DNA from: Shinisaurus crocodilurus
Lineage: Eukaryota; Chordata; Lepidosauria; Squamata; Shinisauridae
Reading direction: 5' to 3'
Length of the DNA: 64,000 bases
Assembly: GCA_021292165.1 (NCBI GenBank)
Contig: CM037879.1
Span: forward strand, 21,723,525-21,787,524
This document shows positions 56,112 to 64,000 of this stretch, piece by piece. A model generated the notes under the pieces. It had not been told where the DNA came from. It ran no database searches and worked only from the letters and a program-made list of their open reading frames with translations. Each line of letters begins with the position of its first letter. The first letter of the stretch is position 1. Both the position numbers and the translations under genes were made by a program.

Positions 56112-56473
56112 GGGTGGCCACTCATGAATTGCCAAAAAAGAGGACAGTGAGCCGCATAACATTTGCATATGCTGCTAATCCACATGCATGGATGCACATT
56201 TAGAAATGATAATGATCATTTAAATAGAAATCCAGTACATCTCGCCCGTAGTGTGGAAGACTGTGACCAGGTGACCGGTGTGCCTGCCTGTTCAGTCTGC
56301 TCTCCGGGCGCTAACTCTTGATGGGCAACAGTTCTTAACGGTTTATTGTCTTTAAACTGGAATTGGACTGCACAGCTGTTCAAACAGAGGGCACCTTCAA
56401 GCAAAGGATGGTCCTCTGGCAGACCCTCAAACAGAGGACAGTCCTCTGTAAAAGAGGACCCTCGGCCACCCAC
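56112..56473. mobile_element. Repeat family H, copy 1
   Basis: Ends AGGGTGGCCACTCATG and CCCTCGGCCACCC with repeated aagaggac subterminal words. Parallels 58889-59246 throughout (gatgcacatttagaaatgat; accaggtgaccggtgtgcct). Confidence 0.7.
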
Positions 56474-57334
56474 TGAAATGTCCAATATATCCATTCAAGT
56501 GTACAAACGCAGACAACACTTTAGTCAATTTTCCCAGTGGGGTTTTTATCAACATTTGGCACATTCTGTGCTAACACTTGTACAAAATGGAGAGAAGAGC
56601 TTTCTGCCGAAAAGCAATACCAGTGTGTTTTCCCGAGCCCCTGTTGCACACCCTGTCACTCGGTGAATGATTTATGATGGAGCAGCACATTTGTCCCAAA
56701 TAGATCTTTTCAGAAATAGATTGTTTGCAAACGCTGAAGCACATCAGTCCACAAGGAATTCCTATTCTATGTGCCACTCAAAAATATGTGCAGGCGTGAG
56801 ACTCCCAATGCTTCTAACCTCAGGCTTCGAAACAACTTAACTTTGTGTTCTGTTTGTCTCAGCAACTCCAGCAGGGAATGCCTGATGGGCTGTGTGACTA
56901 ATAAGCAGATAATTCCCTTCCTCATCAGAGACACAAGCCTAGCAAGCATCTCGCCCGATTCATCTTATCTGGAAAGGGGGATGTTGGGTTCTGCGGTACC
57001 CGGAGTGAGAGGCAAAGGGGCACGGATGCACATGGAATATCTGTCACGGTCTCTGGAGCTGTGATGCTCCATAATAAGCAGAGAAGGCTTTTCAAAATGA
57101 GGATTGTCTCTGACAATGCTACCAATCACTTGGCCACACTTAATTGAAAGCAGCGAAATGAAATGCACGTTGTGGCAGCGGCACAAGATGTGGAACGGGG
57201 TGAAAGGTTGGATCACAAGCATAAAGTGAGAATGACCTAACCATTATTTTAAAATTGGCTAAAGGGACTTAGTGGTGGGTAAAGATGACACTGTCTCATG
57301 TTTCCCTCAAAAAAACTTGAGGGAAACATAATCT
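56474..57334. other. Repeat-free stretch, possible conserved non-coding element
   Basis: 56640-57230 lacks every repeat family of this window (ccaatcacttggccacactt; gctgtgtgactaataagcag). No splice-bounded exon is recognised, so coding is not claimed. Confidence 0.35.
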
Positions 57335-57344
57335 CTAAAGGTGC

Positions 57345-57437
57345 AATCTTGTGCAAGTTTAGACAGAAAACTGGCTGGGGCATGCTGGGAGTTATAGGCT
57401 TTTTTTCTGTCTGAACTTGCATAGGATTGTGCCCAAA
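57345..57437. mobile_element. Family A MITE, shortened left arm
   Basis: aggtgcaatcttgtgcaagt at left and acttgcataggattgtgccc at right. Confidence 0.75.
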
Positions 57438-57454
57438 GTCCTTGAGACATTGGG

Positions 57455-57525
57455 TTAGATCCAAGCTTAGACACAGAGTAGACCCACTGAAATCAACGGG
57501 ACTTAAGTTAGTCATTGCGCAGATA
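57455..57525. mobile_element. Family D MITE
   Basis: gggttagatccaagcttaga, gagtagacccactgaaatca and gggacttaagttagtcat. Confidence 0.55.
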
Positions 57526-57561
57526 TTTTGAAAATTACACAGAGATTATTTCCTTCCATCC

Positions 57562-57669
57562 CAGCCTTCTTCAACCTGGTGGCCTCTGGACATGTTGGAC
57601 TGCAACTCCCATCATTCCCATGGGAGTTGCAGTCCAACACATCTGGGGCCACCAGGTTGGGGGAGGCTC
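57562..57669. mobile_element. Family C MITE, short
   Basis: CAGCCTTCTTCAACCTGGTG and caccaggttgggggaggct; centre tcattcccatggga. Confidence 0.8.
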
Positions 57670-57713
57670 TTGTAGCTTATTACAGCATGTATGTGGCCAC
57701 TTGGCCTCTAGAG

Positions 57714-57848
57714 CAGTGTTCTCCAACCTTGGGCCCCCAGATGTTTTTGGCCTACAACTCCCAGCATGCCCCAGCCAGCGTAGCTGGCTGGGGCATGCTG
57801 GGAGTTGTAGGCCAAAAACATCTGGGGGCCCAAGGTTGGAAAACACTG
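57714..57848. mobile_element. Family B hAT MITE
   Basis: Ends CAGTGTTCTCCAACCTTGGG and CCCAAGGTTGGAAAACACTG; flanks ctctagag / ctctagac agree at 7 of 8. Confidence 0.9.
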
Positions 57849-58888
57849 CTCTAGACTATCAAAGCACAATCTTCAGGCCAGCAGCTGACAGTGGCATTTG
57901 CCCCTCTCCCCGTGGATTCATGTATGGTGTTCTATGGCTAAAGTGGAGATACACAAATCACAAGAGGCAAGCAAGCTCTGGAGAGCACATCAGCTCTGTT
58001 CCCTGAGATGAAAGCAGAAGAGACTCCTGCCTGGGGACTCCTGGGTGGGGGAGCGTGGAGTGAATTCAGCTGGGGTAGCTTATGACCCCCGCCCTTCCCA
58101 TGGTCAGTTTCTGACCACACAGTGGCCTGAGATAATTTTGCTGTTTTCCCTTTTGTTTTGCTTATTACCGGTAGTTTGTCCTTTCCAATCCTTTCATTAT
58201 AAAAAAAGAAAGAAAAGCATTTTAAATTGTAAACTGCCTTGAGTGCATTGGCAGAAAGGCAGTTTATGCAAGAAATATATAGTCCAGGGGTCGGAAACCT
58301 GGATTTTTCTGGGCCTCCAGGAATGGAATCAGTGTTACATTACCACTAGGCCTGCTCATGGCTTTGCTCGTTTTTCTTTTCTTTGGTGCAGCCTGGGAAG
58401 TGTTTAAAATTTGCCTATGCTCAATGAAGTTAAAATGTGCAAGTAAACAAATGCTCCCCCCCTAAAGTGGCATCAAGGCGGTGTACTAAAGACCCATACA
58501 GGGAAGGCAAGAAGTCCTAGAAATGCTGTTTATTCCCCGATAGAGACACTCCACAGATGCAGTGGAACAGCAGAGCTGAGAGCGAATTCCGTGGCCTGTA
58601 ACATCTGCTGTCTGCACAAAAATACGCCCCTCTTCATCCGGAGAAATGCCTGATCAGCAGCCTCTCTGCAGAGACTCAGTGACACCCAGCGGCCGCTTCG
58701 GTTGAAGCTCTCTCTTTACGCGTGACAAACGCCTCCTGCACGTGGGTGAGGATATGTCCAAGACAAGCTCTCACTGCTGAGATCAGGGCAGGCCTCTTCA
58801 TTAGCTAGAGCAATGGTGGCTGCCTGTGCAGGCGGCTTTCGAGTGCCATTAAAGGGCAGCAAATGGTCAGTTATTTCATTTATTACTA
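57849..58888. other. No gene recognised
   Basis: An L2-like tip (taaactgccttgagtgcatt) lies at 58225-58280. 58480-58880 is single-copy-looking. Confidence 0.35.
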
Positions 58889-59246
58889 GGATGGTCACTT
58901 ACCCGCTGCCAAAAAAGAGGAGCTGCATTGCTACAAAAGAGGATGTGGATTTGCATAAAATGTGCATGTGCTGATTTATATGTATAGATGCACATCTAGA
59001 AATAATGACTATACCGTAATTTAAATAGAAACCCAATACATCTCCTCATAGTGGCGATGTCATTGCAGCCAGGTGACCTGTGTGTCTGCTCACTCCGTTG
59101 TCCAGGAACTGCTGATGGGCAACTTCAAGGTCCTCGCTCTCCCTTCTTGTTATAGCTCTTTATCTTTAAACCAGACTTGGACTGGACCGGACAGCCCTTC
59201 AAATGCAGTATTGCCCTCTGTAAAGTAGAACACGTGGCCACCCACA
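58889..59246. mobile_element. Repeat family H, copy 2
   Basis: aggatggtcacttacccgct at left and aacacgtggccaccca at right. Colinear with copy 1 at 56112 in the same orientation. Confidence 0.7.
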
Positions 59247-59346
59247 TCTAAAATTATCATTTGGACTGTTTGGATTTTCTGCCTCAGGTGGAGACATCCC
59301 AGCCAACAAGTTTCCTGCTTGGCCTAGGTTGGCGTTGCCCCTAGAA

Positions 59347-59534
59347 CAGGGGTAGGCAACCTGGTACCTTCCAGATGCTTTGCACTACAACTCCCATAAG
59401 CCCCAACAGCTTATGGACTACATGGACTTATGGACTACAGCTTACGGACTACATTGCTGCTTATTCCAAGCCTGAGCAGGGCCAATGCTCAGGGATTATG
59501 GGAGTTGTAGTCCAAAGCAGCTTACCTCCCCCTG
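59347..59534. mobile_element. hAT MITE with perfect target duplication
   Basis: Ends CAGGGGTAGGCAACCTGG and CTTACCTCCCCCTG; ccctagaa at 59339-59346 and 59535-59542. The centre holds a short triplication of cttatggactaca-like words. Confidence 0.92.
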
Positions 59535-59914
59535 CCCTAGAACAGCCCGTGTGGCTTCCCAGGAGGGCTTCTAGGAGCAGGCATCACGTCCGTACATGGC
59601 ACCTGCAAGCAATGCCCCAGCAGGTCCCGCTGCTTCACAGATGTCTGCGCTGCCCCTCCCATGCTAGGTAACCAGGTATAGGAGCCACCCACCATGTTCA
59701 TTGCCCACCATGACCTTGATGTAGGGTCATTCTGGGGAATTTTAATGGAGGCTTCCAGCCATCTGGTGCTCATTGCAACGCTGCTGCTAGCCCCCCATTA
59801 GGTAAGCTTACCTAATGCTTGCCTCCATTAGGTAAGCTCACAGGGGCTCACAGATGCAGGAGGGGCCCCAGCAGAGAGAACTTTGGCCAGGGCCCCCTAA
59901 AACCTGGAACCGGC
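59535..59914. other. No gene recognised
   Basis: cattaggtaagct is repeated at 59797 and 59825. No exon seen. Confidence 0.35.
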
Positions 59915-60107
59915 CCTATCCAGGCCCAATTCAAAGTGCTGGTCTCAATCTTCAAAGCCCTAAATGGTTTCGGACCACGATATCCAAAGGGCTGCTTCCT
60001 CCCATAGGAACCTAACCACGTGCTCCAGTCATCGGGGGAGGCCCTGCCTCATGTTCCAGCCACAGCTGAGGCACTGGGGACCAGAGGGCCTTCTCAGCAG
60101 CAACACC
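59915..60107 (+). mobile_element. L2-like LINE fragment
   Basis: caggcccaattcaaagtgct, tcttcaaagccctaaatggt, and cagagggccttctcagcag correspond to the C-terminal coding part of L2 copies here. Frameshifted. Confidence 0.65.
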
Positions 60108-60221
60108 CAGGGCCAGCCCAAGACAGTTTGGTACACAAGGTGAAGAAGAGGGGGGGCCCAAGAAGAGTTGGTAGGCAGTTGACTATTCAGCGCTGGTGTT
60201 GGGATGAGGGGGCCTCCACCG

Positions 60222-61188
60222 CAGTGTTCTCCAAGCTTGGGTCCCCAGAGGTTTTTGGCCTACAACTCCCAGCATGCCCCAGCTAGCTACGCTGGCTGGG
60301 GCATGCTAGGAGTTTATTATTATTATTATTATTAATTTATATTTACTTATCGCCCATCTGGCCGGCAACTGGCCACCCTGGGCGATGTACATAGAATAAA
60401 AACAATAAAATACATTTAAAACAATATAAAAATTTTAAAATCTTAACCCACCCCATATTCCCGCCTGAATAACCAGGTTTTTAATGAGCGACGGAAGCTC
60501 AGCAGAGAGGGGGCATGGCGGAGGTTACTTGGGAGAGAGTTCCACAGTACGGGGGCCGCCACAGAAAAGGCCCTCTTCCTCGTCCCCACCAGTCTAGCTG
60601 CTCTGGCTGAAGGGACAAGGAGAAGGCCATCCGTGGCAGATCTTGTTGAGCGGCCCAATTGGTGTTGCTGGAGACACTCCTTGAGATAGACTGGACCGGA
60701 GCCGTATAGGGTTTTAAAGGTAAAAACCAACACCTTGAATTCAGCTCGGCAAGCAACTGGTAGCCAGTGCAAATCCTTCAGCACTGGCGTGATGTGATCC
60801 CGCCGGCGGCTGCCTTTAACCAGGCGAGCCGCTGCGTTCTGTACCAGCTGTAGCTTCCGAACCGTCTTCAAGGGTAATCCCACGTAGAGCGCATTACAGT
60901 AGTCTAGGCGAAAGGAGACCAAGGCATGAACCACTGATGGGAGCAAGTGATTAGGAAGGTAGGGGCGCAGCTGCCGTATCAGATGGAGTTGATACAGCGC
61001 TGCCCGGCTCACAGCTGCCACCTGAGCCTCCATGGACAGCTGGGAGTCTAGAATGACCCCCAAGCTGCGGACCTGGTCCTTCAGGGGGAGATGCACCCCA
61101 TTCAGCACCAGGTCAACATCCCCTAACCTCCCCTTGTCCAAAAGTTGTAGGCCAAAAACCTCTGGGGACCCAAGCTTGAAGAACACTG
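60222..61188. mobile_element. Family B hAT MITE, split by an L2
   Basis: Ends CAGTGTTCTCCAAGCTTGGG and CCCAAGCTTGAAGAACACTG. Perfect target duplication ctccaccg at 60214-60221 and 61189-61196. Its right arm is broken by the L2 at 60315-61142. Confidence 0.93.
60315..61142 (-). mobile_element. 5'-truncated L2-like LINE with open C-terminal frame
   Basis: An uninterrupted minus-strand frame from about 61140 to 60443 encodes roughly 230 residues of the end of a retrotransposon polyprotein: VRSLGVILDSQLSMEAQV, SFRLDYCNALYVGLP, RKLQLVQNAAARLV, LKDLHWLPVACRAEFKVL, VLWNSLPSNLRHAPSLLSFR and LKTWLF. This order is typical of L2/CR1-group LINEs just after the reverse transcriptase core. The 3' end is (AATA)n, seen as tattattatt at 60315. 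The MITE word agtt on both sides (60311-60314, 61143-61146) may be its target duplication. It is the best-preserved LINE frame in the window. Confidence 0.88.
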
Positions 61189-61347
61189 CTCCACCGCACC
61201 TGAAGGCAGCAAGCTAGGTTAGGGGTAGAGCGGGCTGTGTGGCACAGAGATCTCTGTCCTCCAACACCTTGCTGCTGCTCTGCACCGCCCAGCATCTGCC
61301 CCCCTGAGGCATCCGCCGCATTCTGCCTAATGGTAGGGCTGGACCCG

Positions 61348-62089
61348 AGTCTAACACAGAGGCCGGGGTCATTTACAGGGGAGAATGATTAGGCAGGTGG
61401 AAGGAGAGCTTAATTCTTTTTACCTGCCCACCGGTTCTCCCCTGCAAATGGTCACCCAGGCTGTTTTCCCATCTGGGCTCAGGGGTCATGAGGCTGGATG
61501 GAGGAGAACTGGCCAGGGGTAGAGTGGTGATATTTGCAAGGGAGAAATGATTGGGCCCTTTCCACTGATTCCCTCCTAGCAAGGCCCCCTGCCCTCACTC
61601 AGGTTACCTCAGCAAATGCAGGTGGAGGTGCAAAACTGAGAAACTACCGGGTATCAGTCAGGATGCAGGAAAGCACCATCACACGTGCATGAGCAGGCCT
61701 GCCCTCCCATGAGGTGGGGTGAGTGCCCCGCCTCAGGCAGCAGATCTGGCAGGGCGTCAGGTCCTGCGTGCCTGGGAGGGCCACGGGTCCCAATGCTGCC
61801 ACTGTCCTATGCCTCTCAGAGGGACATAGGGTGGGCGTCTGCTCAGGAGAGGCCCACTGGCCACGCTCCTGCTGTGGCAAATGGAGCAGCTGCCGCTGCC
61901 ACCGCACACCCTATGCCTCACTCTGAGGAAGGCATAGATGGGCGGCCGCTCCGGAGAGCTGCAAAGGCTGCAGCAAGAGAACCCCTAGTGTGGCCGTCTT
62001 GTGCCGGCCCTGTGCGTGAAGGGAAGGGCCCAAAGAATTGCTTTTCACATTAGCGGGCCTTTGCCTGACATCAACCTGATTCTTTTTGG
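61348..62089. other. No gene recognised
   Basis: 61685-62050 is GC-rich, with open frames on both strands and a word repeated in inverted form (ctatgcctctcagaggg / cctatgcctcactctgagg). Probably an old repeat rather than an exon. Confidence 0.3.
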
Positions 62090-62275
62090 CTGCTTCTGAT
62101 TCTTTTTGGCTGCTTGGTTTTATTGTGTGATTTTATATTGCTCTGCATTTTATTTTATGTTCTTTCGTTTTTAAGATGACTGTTTTTATCTTGTTTCTCT
62201 TTGTAAACCGCCCAGGGAGCCTTTTGGCTGATGGGCAGTGAACAAATATACTAAATAAATAAATAATAAACCTGC
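62090..62275 (+). mobile_element. L2-like LINE 3' tail
   Basis: tttgtaaaccgcccagggag and ggctgatgggcagtgaacaa, then (AATA)n. The phrase tgattctttttggctgcttc is duplicated in tandem at 62079 and 62097. Confidence 0.75.
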
Positions 62276-62279
62276 AGTA

Positions 62280-62538
62280 CAGTGTAATACCTTGGATTGC
62301 AAGCATAATTCGTTCCGGAACCGTGTTTGTAATCCAAAACACGCTTATATCAAAGCGAGTCTCTGGCGGGCGTAAGCAGGGCCGATTTCGGCCCGCTACG
62401 CCAGCTTGAGGCGAGCGGTTACATCCCTACCTTGTCTTGCAAGACCTTGCTCATTTATCAAGTCAAGATTTTTAAATTTTTTTGCTTGTCTTGCAAAACG
62501 CTCTCAGACCAAGTTACTTGCAATCCAAGGTATTATGG
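62280..62538. mobile_element. mariner-type MITE, copy 2
   Basis: CAGTGTAATACCTTGGATTG at left and CAATCCAAGGTATTA at right. The middle (62355-62420) is a GC-rich hairpin, gcagggccgatttcggcccg, absent from copy 1 at 30486. Confidence 0.75.
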
Positions 62539-63807
62539 ACTCTCTGTGGCTGAGGATAATCCTTCATTCTCTGTGTGTTCCTTCCCACATCTGAATCTCG
62601 GTGCCAAATTGTTTCTGTCCAGGCCAAAATCTCCCCGAAACGGCTGCTTCAGTTTCTGACTGCCTCCCCCGCCTACTGTTTCCTGTCATACTGACTGCAC
62701 ACCGGGGAAATCTCTCGAGACTGAACCCTTGGTGACTGACTGTGCCCACCTTTAATCCTCTTGCAAACCTGTCACTCACTACTGGATTATCCATGCCCAA
62801 GGGGAATCCTTTCAAGTCTACTGCATGTTACTTCATTGCGTTCAAAGGAAGCCATATCCAGTCTCCTGCCTGGTACCAGATTATCTCTTCCCCCAAAGAA
62901 GTCCTCTCAAACCTGGAATTTGGCATCTTGTTGTCAAAGCAGAAAAACACTGCCTACCTCATTGTTTGGAAGTGACCTCTCTCAGAGTGCCTAAACCAGC
63001 AGCATTGTGCTCACCTGTACAGAAAGGAAATATCTGGAGTGGCTGCAGAATTTTGCAACCACAGGATGGGTTTTGGAGTGATTGCTTTGGGTTCACACCA
63101 AATGTGAAAAGGCTTCATCTGAATGGGTCAAAGATACACACACACACACACACACACCACTTGCTTGTTGTTGATCAGGGCTCAGCAAATGATGCTCTTT
63201 AAGAAGAACTTGTGCAGAGAAAAGGTTGGATTCTGAAAACAGTAAAAATTGGATTCTGCAACAAGTATAACAACAGCTGGTTTCTAAAGATCCTGATGGG
63301 GTCATCACATATGACTGGAGGACTGTGTTCATCTTGATGGGTACCAAAGTCGTGCAGGTCGGGGGGTTAATCCAAAAGCTTCATGGAACTGGTGGGGACT
63401 GAGGAGGGATTTGAAGGAAAAGAAAGAAGAGGTAGGTCTATATAAGCAATTAGGGAGAAAATTCCAGGTGTAAGAGTTATTAACAGCCTACATAATAAAA
63501 CACAAAATTGGTCAATCAAAAGGACTAATGTGAAAAAAGATTTACAGGTACAATAGGATAATGACACATAGAACAAAATATGGGGGAAACAACCCATCTT
63601 CTTTATATGTGACAACATTGGTTGCAAAATTTTGAGTAGGTGGTATATGACCCTATGAAAACAAGCTACTCAGAGCTTGTTTGGATTTTCCAACCTGGAT
63701 CCAACCACATTTGGAGGGGTTATGAAGTTCAGAGTATGTACTCCCTATATCTGCAGTGGGAGTGCCCTCTAGCTCCCGGATTTTGGAACAAGGAATTACA
63801 TCAGATC
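62539..63807. other. No gene recognised
   Basis: (CA)n at 63136-63156. Long stretches with open frames but no recognisable family. Confidence 0.35.
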
Positions 63808-64000
63808 CGGAGGTGGTGTTAGGGGACGGCCTGCTAGGGCTCAAGCCCTGAATCTCTGGGACTGTCTGCCCCACCACCCTGCTGTCCATGGGCACTTGCT
63901 GAAATAAAGGTACAGGGGCCCTGAGGATCTCTGTTGCATCTGATCCCCCTGGATCAGCTGGCTTTTTGCCCACATGTGCTTTACCTCCTACATTCCCCTT
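63808..64000 (-). mobile_element. hAT family F element, cut by window end
   Basis: ggaggtggtgttaggggac at its outer end, then ctgctgtccatgggcacttg, matching the reverse of 51590-51787. Confidence 0.8.

Larger units (their letters stand above)
60108..61347. mobile_element. Outer element (family G) of a nest
   Basis: CAGGGCCAGCCCAAG at left and taatggtagggctggacccg at right match the ends of 55697-55979. It was split by the MITE at 60222-61188. Target duplication not found, so the limits are approximate. Confidence 0.6.

Noticed and set aside
57515..58006. 163-residue protein containing repeated VFGLQLPACPS-like text
   Set aside because: This text is the translation of palindromic family B and C MITEs and recurs in many places.
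61685..62053. 122-residue protein in GC-rich DNA
   Set aside because: Frames are open on both strands and the region carries inverted words typical of an old repeat.

Overview
This window looks like nuclear DNA from a squamate reptile, most likely a lizard. I infer this from the repeat content: many copies of a tRNA-derived SINE of the Sauria type whose 3' end resembles BovB, 3' ends of CR1- and L2-type LINEs, L1 and RTE-like remnants, a 5S rRNA-derived SINE with a CR1-like tail, and very many short palindromic DNA transposons, mostly of the hAT superfamily. The species cannot be read from the sequence.

Only one host gene can be supported. A GC-rich CpG island at about 46640-47300 contains the first coding exon (46855-47069, minus strand) of a PACS-family gene, closer to PACS2 than to PACS1. 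It starts with a poly-alanine tract and ends in a conserved block (MNLFATWEIDRSAPSCVPR) directly before a GTGAGG splice donor. If this is correct, everything to the left (46854 down to 1) is intron 1, and everything to the right is upstream flanking DNA. I found no second exon of this gene and no other convincing host exon, tRNA gene or CRISPR array.

Layout: 1-8730 has SINE, CR1-like and palindromic MITE copies. 8731-19000 has a 197-bp recent direct duplication, L2 and CR1 pieces, two or three Penelope-like ends and nested MITEs. 19000-33300 has more MITEs, a 672-bp hAT element built from GAGTC-rich arrays, L1 and L2 tails and a mariner-type MITE. 33300-46600 has SINEs, hAT elements (one hosting an L1 piece) and large foldbacks. 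46600-47300 is the promoter and exon 1. 47480-48480 is a minisatellite-like array just upstream of that promoter, split by a LINE fragment with a zinc-finger end. 48500-64000 has a possible LTR, an L1 piece, more hAT elements (two back to back), and a nested insertion at 60108-61347 in which an L2 lies inside a hAT MITE that appears to lie inside another repeat.

The main story is transposon stratigraphy: many elements have readable 8-bp target duplications, so relative insertion order can be recovered. Long stretches without a call are single-copy-looking intronic or intergenic DNA; a few look compact enough to be conserved non-coding elements, which only alignment could confirm.
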